Positions 8,698-17,082 of a stretch of 61,457 bases of DNA are shown here, in pieces. The DNA is from Bacteroidales bacterium. GTDB lineage: Bacteria; Bacteroidota; Bacteroidia; Bacteroidales; Muribaculaceae. The stretch lies in NCBI GenBank assembly GCA_019415705.1, contig DXYS01000086.1, forward strand, positions 1-61,457. Direction: 5' to 3'. The number at the start of each line of letters is the position of its first letter. The first letter of the stretch is position 1. The notes below the pieces were generated by a model. The model did no database searches, was not told the DNA's origin, and saw only the letters and a program-made list of their open reading frames with translations. The position numbers and the translations under genes are program-made.

Positions 8698-10905
8698 ATG
8701 ACTGAAACCGAACTCAATAATTTCAGAAAGCGTGTCGACTATCTGCTCTCTGAGCGACGTCTCGGCGAGGCTTTTGCCGTGCTACGCAATACGGCGAGGG
8801 TACTGTCTGACTGGCATATCAGCGAGCGCATCGAGCAAGCCGAACAAGGCTATAGCTATATGCTGCGCTATCTTGTAGACGGCTTTGAGGATCCGACGCG
8901 TGACGAGTTGTATAATAGTCTTTTAAACGAAGCATCAGCAATTCGCGACATGATTTGTCGTCAGATTTCGCTTATAGATACTCCTACGCTTTATTTCAAT
9001 ACGCTGAGGAATATCGGCACACGCAGCGGCGAGTCGCTCTCATCTCTTCTGCATGATTATAAGCATGCAGCCGACCGACTCTCGCCCTTTGAAATGATTT
9101 CATCGGGAAGCGATAGTGTCAGACCGGCTGACCGTCAGCGCTGTGAGTCGCTCGAACGTGATATTTTCAACCGTTTGTGGACCACATTTCCTCTCGGTGT
9201 AGATGATATTTCGTCGCTCAGGGATTTTGTGGCTGACGAGAGCGTCGACGATACGGTGAAGGCGTTGTCTGTCAGTGCTGTAACCCTCGGGCTTTTGGAG
9301 TATTTTGATGAACGGCGTGTAGATTTGTTGCTCGACGCATACTGCTTATCGGAGCAGACAGTATCAATGCGCGCCGCAGTCGGACTTGTGCTTGCGTTCT
9401 ATAAATATCGCAACCGTCCTTTTAGCAAAACCTTGCGTGACCGCCTTGCTACGGTCAAAGAGACGCCCGGCTGGTCGTCTGATATCCGTCAGGTTTTTAT
9501 CGAGCTGATTCGCACCAATGACACCAAACGCATTACGTCAAAACTCAAGGATGAAATCATCCCTGATATAAAAAAGATGGGCGAGTCTCTGTCGGATAAG
9601 ACAATTGAACTCGACTTGGATTCAATGAGCGCAGACGGCAATCCTGAATGGGAGAAGATGATTTCAGACGAAAAGGTCCGTAATAATCTTAAAGAACTCA
9701 GCGAGCTGCAGATGGAAGGTGCGGATGTTTTCATGGCCACGTTCTCGGGCCTTAAACAGTTTCATTTCTTCAATGATGTGGCAAACTGGTTTCTCCCGTA
9801 TCGCACGGGGCACAGTGCGGTTACTTCGAACGGTTTGGACAAGGGCCTGATTGACAGTTTACAGTCGATAATCTCTGTGATGCCGTTTGTCTGTGACAGC
9901 GATAAATATTCGATGATGCTGTCTTTGGGAATGATGCCCGAAGCACAGCGCGCGGCAATGATGAAACAGTTTGATATGCAGCGTCGCGAGATGGAAGAAG
10001 CTGCAGCTATGTCTGAAACATCTGCAAAAAAAGCCGATCATAAGGCCGAAATAAATAACTATGTGCTGAGCATCTACCGATTCTATAATCTTTTCCGTCG
10101 CAAAAGCGAGTTCTATAATCCCTTTGCCGAAGTAATAAATCCGCTCGAATCTCCGATGCTTGCAGATGACTTCAGCGATATCGAAACGTTGACGACACTT
10201 GCCGAGTTTTATTTCAAAATCGGGTTATACAGTTCGTCGCGTATGGTTTTCGAACGTCTTGACTCCATGGCGCCTCCCGAGCCGCTCCGCTTTCAGAAAT
10301 CAGGCTATTGCTGTGAGTGCAGCGGCGACTATCAGACAGCGTCGCGTTACTACGAGCAGGCTGACCTGCTCGACGGACGTAATCTTTGGAATCTTCGACG
10401 TTATGGTGCAGTGTTGCGTCGTCTTGGCCGCATTGATGAGGCTATAGATATTTTCAAACGTCTTGAGACTGTCAATCCCGACGATTTTTCATGCGTCCTT
10501 ACTCTCGGGCATCTTTATATTGAGGCAGGGAGGTATAAAAGTGCAATTGACAGTTTACATAAGGCCGAGTTCATTGACGAACATTCCTCAAAACCGCTGA
10601 GACCACTGGTTTGGGCGCTTTTCCTTGCAGGAGATTTAGAAGGAGCCGAGCAGTATATCAGACGTGTCATCGCTGTCGAGAATCCGACCGCTAACGATTT
10701 TCTTAACGCCGGACACATCGCGTGGGCACGAGGCCGTCTGCCTGAAGCAGTTAATTTTTACAAGCTGTCGCTGAGCGAGCGCGGGGGCGACAGTGACGAG
10801 TTGATCAAAGCCATACGCAAAGACCGTCCTTATCTTGAGAAAGCCGGCATAAATACATCGACCATGGCATTAGTGATTGATGCTATCATATATGCTACAA
10901 AATAA
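8698..10905 (+). CDS. Large tetratricopeptide-repeat protein, function unknown
   Basis: Cytoplasmic protein of 735 aa without signal peptide or membrane helix. The first 450 residues are almost entirely helical and match no family that I recognise. A short Met/Glu-rich segment (around residues 410-440) is probably coiled or disordered. From about residue 500 to 700 there are several TPR units (for example LRRYGAVLRRLGRIDEAIDIF and LGHLYIEAGRYKSAIDSLHK), so the C-terminus is a protein-binding solenoid. It may have its own promoter, since an imperfect -7 box AATCTTTG lies at 8663-8670. It is followed by the DUF4293 gene after 38 bp. A scaffold role is inference only. Confidence 0.75.
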   Translation: MTETELNNFRKRVDYLLSERRLGEAFAVLRNTARVLSDWHISERIEQAEQGYSYMLRYLVDGFEDPTRDELYNSLLNEASAIRDMICRQISLIDTPTLYFNTLRNIGTRSGESLSSLLHDYKHAADRLSPFEMISSGSDSVRPADRQRCESLERDIFNRLWTTFPLGVDDISSLRDFVADESVDDTVKALSVSAVTLGLLEYFDERRVDLLLDAYCLSEQTVSMRAAVGLVLAFYKYRNRPFSKTLRDRLATVKETPGWSSDIRQVFIELIRTNDTKRITSKLKDEIIPDIKKMGESLSDKTIELDLDSMSADGNPEWEKMISDEKVRNNLKELSELQMEGADVFMATFSGLKQFHFFNDVANWFLPYRTGHSAVTSNGLDKGLIDSLQSIISVMPFVCDSDKYSMMLSLGMMPEAQRAAMMKQFDMQRREMEEAAAMSETSAKKADHKAEINNYVLSIYRFYNLFRRKSEFYNPFAEVINPLESPMLADDFSDIETLTTLAEFYFKIGLYSSSRMVFERLDSMAPPEPLRFQKSGYCCECSGDYQTASRYYEQADLLDGRNLWNLRRYGAVLRRLGRIDEAIDIFKRLETVNPDDFSCVLTLGHLYIEAGRYKSAIDSLHKAEFIDEHSSKPLRPLVWALFLAGDLEGAEQYIRRVIAVENPTANDFLNAGHIAWARGRLPEAVNFYKLSLSERGGDSDELIKAIRKDRPYLEKAGINTSTMALVIDAIIYATK

Positions 10906-10943
10906 TCATATAGAATATTATATAACATAAAAATCGAAATAAT

Positions 10944-11369
10944 ATGGATATTCATCGTCTGCAAACACTTTTTCTGCTCCTTGCCGTGGTATGTATCGGC
11001 GTGTTTTGTTGCACACCGTTTGCCACAATCTCCCGACCTGTGGCAGAGGCCACTCATATTTACGCTAAAGACGCTCCTATATTGCTGACAGTGTCGTTGC
11101 TTATCGGTGCGTTGCTTTTCATAGCGATTTTCCTGTATAAGAATCTTAAATTGCAGAAAACAGTTACTCTTATCTCAATGGTATTGCTTGCAGCTGCTAT
11201 TGTAACAGGCTTTTTCATTGTATACTCTGTAATCCCCGATGCTCAGCTGATTATTTTCGGAGGCCTTTTATTGCTTTTTGCAGCATTAATATGTGCTCTT
11301 GCGGCTTATCGGGGCATACGTCGAGACCATAAGACGCTTAAAGAGCTTAACAGTTTCCGTCTGCGATAA
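10944..11369 (+). CDS. DUF4293 family membrane protein
   Basis: Integral membrane protein of 141 aa with four hydrophobic helices (about residues 5-22, 46-66, 72-93 and 98-120) and a short basic cytoplasmic tail. The N-terminal DIHRLQTLFLLLA is the family hallmark: in Bacteroidota homologues an IQRIQTxYLLLA-like start runs straight into the first helix. The family is largely confined to this phylum and has no known function. The gene ends 19 bp before a strong bidirectional terminator. Confidence 0.8.
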   Translation: MDIHRLQTLFLLLAVVCIGVFCCTPFATISRPVAEATHIYAKDAPILLTVSLLIGALLFIAIFLYKNLKLQKTVTLISMVLLAAAIVTGFFIVYSVIPDAQLIIFGGLLLLFAALICALAAYRGIRRDHKTLKELNSFRLR

Positions 11370-11388
11370 AGCTCTCGCGTGTATACAA

Positions 11389-11424
11389 CAATGGCCGGAT
11401 CACATTATAACTTTCCGGCCATTG
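11389..11424. terminator. Bidirectional terminator
   Basis: Perfect 11-bp stem (CAATGGCCGGA / TCCGGCCATTG) with a 14-nt loop, between the convergent DUF4293 and S4-domain genes. Confidence 0.75.
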
Positions 11425-11446
11425 CTATATAAAGGTGTAACTCGCT

Positions 11447-11896
11447 CTAAATGTCTTCTTCGTCGTCGAAATCAAACTCAAAATCCCAGCCGTCGTTGTC
11501 ATAAACACTCTCGGTGAATTTCGACAACTCGCGTCCCTCGCGTTTTGTCGGGCGCCCGAGGCCTTTGCGACGGTCAACAAACCCCGAAATCTTGACTACG
11601 TCGAGCAGGTCATACTGTGACTGTGGCGTGATGTTCTCAAGATACTCCGGCACGAGTTTGGCTCCGAGGCGATTCTCCGTGAGGGCTTTGACGCGGAAAG
11701 AGTAGGTGACAGGCGGTTTGCGCACATTGACAATCTCGCCGACTTTTATCATGCGCGAAGGTTTGGCAATCACAGCCGCATCACCATTGCCAACTGTCAC
11801 GCGACCCTTCTTGCATGCTTCGGTCGCAATCGTGCGTGTCTTGAATATTCTCATCGCCCACGTCCATTTGTCGATACGTACTTCGTCCTTAGCCAT
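11447..11896 (-). CDS. S4-domain RNA-binding protein (Hsp15-like)
   Basis: Protein of 149 aa beginning with an S4 RNA-binding motif (RIDKWTWAMRIFKTRTIAT, then KKGRVTVGNG), as in Hsp15, which binds free 50S subunits carrying nascent chains after heat stress. The C-terminal third is charged and ends in an acidic stretch (FEFDFDDEEDI) that is probably disordered. I use the ATG at 11896, 4 nt after the pth stop codon; the longer reading from 12037 runs backward through pth and is not credible. Third gene of the rplY-pth-S4 operon, a translation-themed cluster. Confidence 0.83.
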   Translation of the reverse strand: MAKDEVRIDKWTWAMRIFKTRTIATEACKKGRVTVGNGDAAVIAKPSRMIKVGEIVNVRKPPVTYSFRVKALTENRLGAKLVPEYLENITPQSQYDLLDVVKISGFVDRRKGLGRPTKREGRELSKFTESVYDNDGWDFEFDFDDEEDI

Positions 11897-11900
11897 CGTC

Positions 11901-12464
11901 CTATTTGTTGTTGAATTTACACATGGCGTTCTGTATGCCGGCGAGGACAAACTCCTTAACGGCCTCGCAGGCCACCTCGATGCGAGCCGGCAGTTCAGTC
12001 TTCTCTTCGGACGTAAACTCGCCGAGCACGAAGTCAATCTGACAACCGCGAGGATAATTGTCGCCGAGACCGAATCTCAGTCGCGGATAGGCATCCGTGC
12101 CGAGCATCTGCGCGATGTTTTTAAGGCCGTTATGCCCGGCGTCGCTGCCACGCTGTTTGATGCGTATGGCTCCGAAAGGCAGCGCGATATCGTCGACAAG
12201 CACGAGTATATTCTCAAGCTCTATGCCCTCCTTGTCTTTCCAATATCTAACGGCATTGCCGCTTAGGTTCATGTAGGTCGACGGCTTTAGCAGGACAAGT
12301 TGCTTGTTCTTGAGACGCATGTGTGCGACATCGCCGTAGCGTTCGGTCGAAAAACTAATATTGGACGCCTCAGCAAAGGCGTCCAATATTTTAAAACCTA
12401 TGTTGTGTCGGGTATTTCGGTATTCAGGACCGATATTGCCGAGTCCAACAATCAGATATTTCAT
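11901..12464 (-). CDS. pth: Peptidyl-tRNA hydrolase
   Basis: Hydrolyses the ester bond of peptidyl-tRNA released from stalled ribosomes. At 187 aa it has the usual length. The N-terminus MKYLIVGLGNIGPEY is the family signature, with catalytic His20 in NTRHNIGF. Other conserved blocks are KPSTYMNLSG, the DDIALPFG region with the second catalytic Asp, and GHNGLKNI. It lies 11 bp downstream of rplY and 4 bp upstream of the S4 gene. The rplY-pth pairing is widespread in bacteria. Confidence 0.96.
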   Translation of the reverse strand: MKYLIVGLGNIGPEYRNTRHNIGFKILDAFAEASNISFSTERYGDVAHMRLKNKQLVLLKPSTYMNLSGNAVRYWKDKEGIELENILVLVDDIALPFGAIRIKQRGSDAGHNGLKNIAQMLGTDAYPRLRFGLGDNYPRGCQIDFVLGEFTSEEKTELPARIEVACEAVKEFVLAGIQNAMCKFNNK

Positions 12465-12475
12465 CGGCTGTCTGA

Positions 12476-13126
12476 TTATTTAGCGGCAGTTGCGGCTGCA
12501 CCACGTGCTGCACGTGTCAGCTGAACGGCGCAAACGACAGCGTTCTTGGCATTGACGAGCTCAAGACCCTCGAAATGGAGGTCACCGACAGCAAGCGATT
12601 TACCGAGGCCGAGGTTGTCGACATTGATGACGAGACGCTCGGGCACAGCAGAGTAGATAGCTTTAACTTTAAGTTTACGCATCGACAGAGTGAGTTTACC
12701 ACCGGCTTTAACACCTTCGGCGTGGCCGTCGAGCTTAACAGGTACTTCGATAACGACAGGCTTCTTGTCGTTAACTTCGAGAAGATCGATGTGGAGAATG
12801 CTGTCTTTTACCGGCTCAAACTGGATGTCCTTGAGGATAGCCATGCGCTTCTCGCCGTTGATATCGAGCTCGATAGCGTAGATGTCGGGAGTATAGATGA
12901 GTTTGCGGACAGCGTCCTGAGTGACAACGAGGTCGGTTGTGACAAGACCTTTGCCATTGCCGATTTCGACGATTTTCTCACCGGGTTTGAGTGTGCCTTT
13001 GAAGGGGAGCTCGATAACTTCGCCGCCATTGAGCACTACGGGGATTTTTTTGTCTGCGCGGAGAGCTTTGGTAGCTTTTTTACCAAGCTCGGTGCGGGGC
13101 TGAGCCGCAAGTTTGAAAATTTCCAT
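12476..13126 (-). CDS. rplY: 50S ribosomal protein L25/general stress protein Ctc
   Basis: Binds 5S rRNA in the central protuberance of the large subunit. At 216 aa it is the long Ctc form: an N-terminal L25 domain (AQPRTELGKKATKALRADKK, PVVLNGG) followed by the beta-rich C-terminal TL5 domain (KDSILHIDLLEVNDKKPVVI). The last 15 residues are Ala/Arg rich (TRAARGAAATAAK), as is common for this ribosomal protein. The promoter lies at 13212-13242, with a leader of about 80 nt. First gene of an operon with pth and the S4 gene. Confidence 0.94.
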   Translation of the reverse strand: MEIFKLAAQPRTELGKKATKALRADKKIPVVLNGGEVIELPFKGTLKPGEKIVEIGNGKGLVTTDLVVTQDAVRKLIYTPDIYAIELDINGEKRMAILKDIQFEPVKDSILHIDLLEVNDKKPVVIEVPVKLDGHAEGVKAGGKLTLSMRKLKVKAIYSAVPERLVINVDNLGLGKSLAVGDLHFEGLELVNAKNAVVCAVQLTRAARGAAATAAK

Positions 13127-13211
13127 TGTTCGGTTAATTAGTTTGTGTTACTCAAAATTAAGTTGTTATGCTCCTTAATTTCCCATCACACGGGATGCTA
13201 AAAAGCGACTG

Positions 13212-13242
13212 CAAAGTTAGATATTATTTTCCATTTTGTCAA
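13212..13242 (-). promoter_or_regulatory. Promoter for rplY-pth-S4
   Basis: Minus strand: TTG (13242-13240), 20 bp, then TAACTTTG (13219-13212). This is a textbook Bacteroidota promoter and gives a leader of about 80 nt. Confidence 0.7.
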
Positions 13243-13329
13243 TATGTACCAAATCATAAATTGGCAAAATTTACATAATTTGTTCCGTTACTCTTAATAT
13301 TATGGCACGTAAACATGTAAAAAATAATT

Positions 13330-13366
13330 TGCCGGGGCAAGGTCTGCAGTCGACTATGTCCCGGCA
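13330..13366 (-). terminator. Terminator of the DUF3127 gene
   Basis: On the minus strand, TGCCGGGA pairs with CCCCGGCA and is followed by AATTATTTTTT. It lies just after the stop codon at 13392. Confidence 0.65.
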
Positions 13367-13391
13367 TAAAAGAGTTTAGCGTAATGTGAGA

Positions 13392-13766
13392 TTAGAAGGG
13401 GAGGTCTTCGGTTGAATCGTTAGGGGTGATGGCGGGAGGCGGAGGCACTGTTCCGATATTGACTGCCGGTGCACTCTGCTGAGGTGCGGTTGCGGCGTCG
13501 TTAATCTGCTCTGCCTGCCAGCCGCGGATGCTGGTAAACCAGCGACCGTTATACTCACGGCTCTCGATGTCAAAACTCAGACGGATTGTCTGACCGACCT
13601 GCAGGGGAAATTTGTCGGCTTTGTCACCGAAGAAGTCAAAAAAGACTTTGCGGGGATAGGTCTCCTGAGTCTCAAGTACATATTCTTTTTTCTTCCAGCT
13701 GTTGCCGCTCTTAGAGATGCCGCTCTGCTCGGGAAGTGCCAAAATAATCTTTCCTATAATTTCCAT
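13392..13766 (-). CDS. DUF3127 protein with SSB-like C-terminal tail
   Basis: Protein of 124 aa. Residues 1-85 are a DUF3127 domain, a small beta-barrel of OB-fold appearance (IIGKIILALPEQSG, WKKKEYVLETQETYPRKVFF, GQTIRLSFDIESREYNGRWF). The remaining 40 residues are a low-complexity Ala/Pro/Gln linker ending in STEDLPF. The layout of OB-like fold, flexible linker and acidic terminus ending in L-P-F copies single-stranded DNA-binding protein, whose DDDIPF tip recruits repair enzymes. No function is established. Single gene with its own promoter and terminator. Confidence 0.8.
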   Translation of the reverse strand: MEIIGKIILALPEQSGISKSGNSWKKKEYVLETQETYPRKVFFDFFGDKADKFPLQVGQTIRLSFDIESREYNGRWFTSIRGWQAEQINDAATAPQQSAPAVNIGTVPPPPAITPNDSTEDLPF

Positions 13767-13794
13767 GTGTATGATAATGAGTTTTGTTTCTGTG

Positions 13795-13825
13795 CAAAGT
13801 TAGCAAATTAATCTTGGCAATCAAA
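13795..13825 (-). promoter_or_regulatory. Promoter for the DUF3127 gene
   Basis: Minus strand: TTTG (13825-13822), 19 bp, then TAACTTTG (13802-13795). The leader is about 25 nt. Confidence 0.7.
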
Positions 13826-13870
13826 TGCAAGTCCTGTTTTTTTGGTATGGATGTAAATAAATATTATTTG

Positions 13871-13878
13871 TATTTTTG
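13871..13878 (+). promoter_or_regulatory. -7 box for the nitroreductase gene
   Basis: TATTTTTG matches TAnnTTTG. A TTTG at 13841-13844 is too far upstream (26 bp), so the -33 element is unclear. The box shows that translation starts at the ATG at 13912, not at the TTG at 13876. Confidence 0.5.
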
Positions 13879-13911
13879 CCATATAGAAAAATCAAAATAA
13901 ATATAGAAGAC

Positions 13912-14424
13912 ATGGATTTCTTAGAACTCGCCAAAGCACGTTATTCGTGCAAAAATTATTCTGAACGTATCCCTGAACAGGAGGTCATAGACAGGATTCT
14001 CGAGGCCGGCCGTCATGCGCCCACGGCTAAGAATCTTCAGGAACAACACATATATGTTGCACGCAGCGCTGAGGCTCTTGCTACGGTCGATGCTGTCACT
14101 CCTTGCCGCTACGGAGCGCCTGTGGTGCTCGTCGTAGCCTTTGACAAGAACAATGTCTATACCTATCCCGGCGGCAAACGGCAGTCGGGCATAGAGGATG
14201 CGTCAATCGTGGCCACACATCTTATGCTCGGGGCTGCGGCTTGCGGTGTGGACTCATGCTGGGTAAACTGTTTCGACCCTGATAAATTACACGCATTGCT
14301 CAAACTACCGGCAAATGAGGAGATACTCATGCTTCTTGACCTCGGCTACGCATCGTCCGAAGGCAAACCTCTGCCTAATCACTTTTCGCGCAAGCCCTTA
14401 GATGAGACTGTAAGCTATATTTGA
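13912..14424 (+). CDS. Nitroreductase family oxidoreductase
   Basis: FMN-dependent nitroreductase-fold protein of 170 aa, the short form common in gut anaerobes. The N-terminal segment AKARYSCKNYSERIPEQEVI with the R-x-S-x-R-like phosphate-binding region, then GRHAPTAKNLQEQ, and the mid-protein IEDASIVATHLMLGAAACGVDSCWV are family hallmarks. The flavin is probably bound by the N-terminal Arg/Ser residues. The physiological substrate is unknown; such enzymes reduce quinones or nitro compounds with NAD(P)H. A monocistronic gene, closed by a strong terminator. Confidence 0.88.
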   Translation: MDFLELAKARYSCKNYSERIPEQEVIDRILEAGRHAPTAKNLQEQHIYVARSAEALATVDAVTPCRYGAPVVLVVAFDKNNVYTYPGGKRQSGIEDASIVATHLMLGAAACGVDSCWVNCFDPDKLHALLKLPANEEILMLLDLGYASSEGKPLPNHFSRKPLDETVSYI

Positions 14425-14440
14425 AAGGCATATATAAACA

Positions 14441-14487
14441 AATCGCCGGCCGTTCCAAAAGATGGATGCGGCCGGCGATTGTTTTTT
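14441..14487. terminator. Bidirectional terminator
   Basis: Perfect 12-bp GC-rich stem (AATCGCCGGCCG / CGGCCGGCGATT) followed by GTTTTTT, between the nitroreductase and glucan phosphorylase genes. Confidence 0.85.
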
Positions 14488-14501
14488 ATATAATCAGTGT
14501 A

Positions 14502-17060
14502 TTAAATCCAGCGAGTATATGCGAAGTCTTGACGGTGGGGCAGATTGGGGTTGTGGGGATACATACGGAAACCGTAGCGGAACACACCCGGGTCTTTCAT
14601 CGTTGTTTCAAGTTCATAAGTGAGGACGTTGCCTTCTTCTTTGACTACCTTGAACTGCTCTGTGCCGACGAAGTGTTCAACGCCGTCCTCGACACGGTGG
14701 ATTACAAGCTCGATGGCGAGGTCGCGTCCGAGACCGTTTGTATCAACGATAATCTCGACTTTAGCCTTCTGACCTGTTACGGAGTTAGATATCTCGCCCG
14801 AGTGACGGATGTCAAATACTTTGATGCCGTCCCATGCAGCGGCGACTTTCTCTTTCCAAGCGACAATCTCCTTGGCGAGCCGGAAGTCATGTGCGCCGAG
14901 TTTGGCCGAACGGGCAGCCTCGGGGTCATAGAAACGCTCGATGTAATCGTCAATCATGCGCTTCATGGTGAAGTGAGGCGCGATGTCGCCAATCGAACGT
15001 TTGATATACTGAATCCACTCGGGTGAGTAACCCTTTGAGTTCTTGGCAAAATAGAGAGGAATAATCTCGTTCTCAAGCATCGAGTAGATAGTCGCAGCGT
15101 CAAGTTTGTCCTGCTGTGCCTGATCTGTATATGTACGTTTGTCGGTCAAAGCCCAGCCTGCACGCTCGTTAAAGCGGTAGCCTTCATACCACCAGCCGTC
15201 GAGCACAGAGAAGTTGAGCACACCGTTCATCTCGGCTTTCTCGCCTGATGTACCCGATGCCTCCAAGGGACGTGTCGGAGTATTGAGCCAGATGTCGACG
15301 CCGGTCACAAGACGCTTGGCCACAATCATGTTGTAGTCCTCGAGGAAGATAACCTTGCCCTCGAACTGCGGCATGTGCGAAATCTCGATGATACGCTTGA
15401 TGAGGCCCTGACCGGCACCGTCAGCGGGGTGAGCTTTGCCGGAGAAGATAAACTGCACGGGGAACTGCTCGTTGTTGACAATCTTAGAGAGACGGTCGAG
15501 GTCTGTGAAGAGCAGATGTGCGCGCTTATATGTTGCGAAACGGCGTGCGAAGCCGATGATAAGGGCGTTAGGATTGATTTTGTCGACAATCTTCATTACG
15601 GCCGAGGGATCGCCCTGATTGGCAAGCCATTTAGCCTTGAAGTCACGTTTGACGAAATTGATGAATTTATTCTTGAGGGCAACGCGCATGTTCCAGATGT
15701 CCTCATCGGGCACTTTGAAAATACCTGACCATGCCTCGGGATTGCTTGAGTCAGTGAATACCTGCTCTCCGAGACGATTCCAATAGAACTCTTTCCACTC
15801 GCTTGCGGCCCATGTCGGCATGTGCACACCGTTGGTCACATAGCCAACGTGACTCTCTTCCCAAGAGTAACCCTTCCAGATGCCGGCGAACATTTTCTTT
15901 GAAACCTCGCCGTGAAGCCAGCTTACACCGTTAGCTTCCTGACAGGTATTAAGCGCGAATACGCTCATCGAGAAACGCTCGTTTGTGTTGGGGTTTTCGC
16001 GGCCCATGTTCATGAGGTCGTTCCATGAGATGCCCAATTTAGCGGGATATTCACCCATATATTTGCCGAAGAGGCCTTCGTCGAAGTAATCGTGGCCGGC
16101 AGGAACGGGAGTGTGGACGGTATAGAGCGACGAAGCACGCACCATCTCGAGCGCGGTATTGAAATCGAGGCCTTTCTCATGGATGAAATCGACGAGACGC
16201 TGCAGGTTGAGCAGAGCGGCGTGACCTTCGTTACAATGATAGAGTTTGCTGTTAATACCTAACTTCTTGAGCATGAGCACACCACCGATACCGAGCAGAT
16301 ACTCCTGCTTAATACGGTTTTCCCAGTCGCCACCATAGAGCTGATGGGTGATAGAACGGTCAAACTCGCTGTTCATGTCGAAGTCCGTATCAAGCAGATA
16401 AAGCTTCATGCGGCCGACATTGACACGCCAGATGTGGCTGTAGATAATGCGGCCGGGGTAGGGCACCTCGAGAATCATCGGCTGGCCGTTTTTGTCGAGC
16501 ACCTGCTCGATGGGCAACTGGTTGAAGTTCTGGGGCTCATATTTTGCGACCTGCTGGCCGTCGACGCTAAGCGTCTGTGTGAAATATCCGTAACGATAGA
16601 GGAAACCGACGGCTGTCATGTCGACACAGCTGTCAGATGCTTCCTTGATATAGTCGCCGGCAAGTACACCGAGACCGCCGGAATAGATTTTAAGACAGTT
16701 GCAGAGACCATATTCCATCGAGAAATATGATACCGAAGGCACATCTTTGCGCATCGGTTTCTTCATATAGGTCTTGAAGTCAGCGTATACGGCTGCAATA
16801 CGCTGCATCATTGCCTCGTCGGCAATAATCTCTTTGATACGCTCAAAACTGAGCTGTTGCAACAACATTACCGGGTTTTCGCCGGTCTGACGCCATAAGT
16901 CGGGATTGAGGTCTTTGAAAAGTGTTTTCGCCTCGCTGTTCCATACCCACCAAAGGTTTTTGGCGAGCTCTTCGAGAGCCTTGAGTTTGGCGGGCAGCTC
17001 TGATTTGACGGTTACGTCACGCCAGACAGGAGCATTGGTATTACTTACTTGTAATTTCAT
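14502..17060 (-). CDS. glgP: Alpha-glucan (glycogen) phosphorylase
   Basis: GT35 enzyme releasing glucose-1-phosphate from glycogen or maltodextrin. At 852 aa it belongs to the TIGR02094-type alpha-glucan phosphorylases, with an N-terminal extra domain (DUF3417-like: KALEELAKNLWWVWNSEA). Conserved parts seen: FSMEYGLCNCLKIYSGGLGVLAGD, the HCNEGHAAL segment, GFARRFATYKRA, and the PLP/active-site block EASGTSGEKAEMNGVLNFS followed by DGWW. I start at the ATG at 17060; the reading from 17144 overlaps the end of the synthase gene. Second gene of an operon, 22 bp after glycogen synthase, so synthesis and breakdown of the same polymer are encoded together. Confidence 0.92.
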   Translation of the reverse strand: MKLQVSNTNAPVWRDVTVKSELPAKLKALEELAKNLWWVWNSEAKTLFKDLNPDLWRQTGENPVMLLQQLSFERIKEIIADEAMMQRIAAVYADFKTYMKKPMRKDVPSVSYFSMEYGLCNCLKIYSGGLGVLAGDYIKEASDSCVDMTAVGFLYRYGYFTQTLSVDGQQVAKYEPQNFNQLPIEQVLDKNGQPMILEVPYPGRIIYSHIWRVNVGRMKLYLLDTDFDMNSEFDRSITHQLYGGDWENRIKQEYLLGIGGVLMLKKLGINSKLYHCNEGHAALLNLQRLVDFIHEKGLDFNTALEMVRASSLYTVHTPVPAGHDYFDEGLFGKYMGEYPAKLGISWNDLMNMGRENPNTNERFSMSVFALNTCQEANGVSWLHGEVSKKMFAGIWKGYSWEESHVGYVTNGVHMPTWAASEWKEFYWNRLGEQVFTDSSNPEAWSGIFKVPDEDIWNMRVALKNKFINFVKRDFKAKWLANQGDPSAVMKIVDKINPNALIIGFARRFATYKRAHLLFTDLDRLSKIVNNEQFPVQFIFSGKAHPADGAGQGLIKRIIEISHMPQFEGKVIFLEDYNMIVAKRLVTGVDIWLNTPTRPLEASGTSGEKAEMNGVLNFSVLDGWWYEGYRFNERAGWALTDKRTYTDQAQQDKLDAATIYSMLENEIIPLYFAKNSKGYSPEWIQYIKRSIGDIAPHFTMKRMIDDYIERFYDPEAARSAKLGAHDFRLAKEIVAWKEKVAAAWDGIKVFDIRHSGEISNSVTGQKAKVEIIVDTNGLGRDLAIELVIHRVEDGVEHFVGTEQFKVVKEEGNVLTYELETTMKDPGVFRYGFRMYPHNPNLPHRQDFAYTRWI

Positions 17061-17082
17061 ATAATATTGATTAGTATGGATT

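Noticed and set aside
11901..12037. Upstream extension of the S4-domain protein
   Set aside because: The added 47 residues run through pth in another frame; the ATG at 11896 follows pth by 4 nt and begins the S4 fold properly.
12575..13141. 188-codon frame antisense to rplY
   Set aside because: A shadow of the L25 gene; the real gene has promoter, operon context and full family similarity.
13876..13911. TTG start for the nitroreductase
   Set aside because: It overlaps the -7 promoter box, so it would not be in the mRNA; the ATG at 13912 fits the family length.
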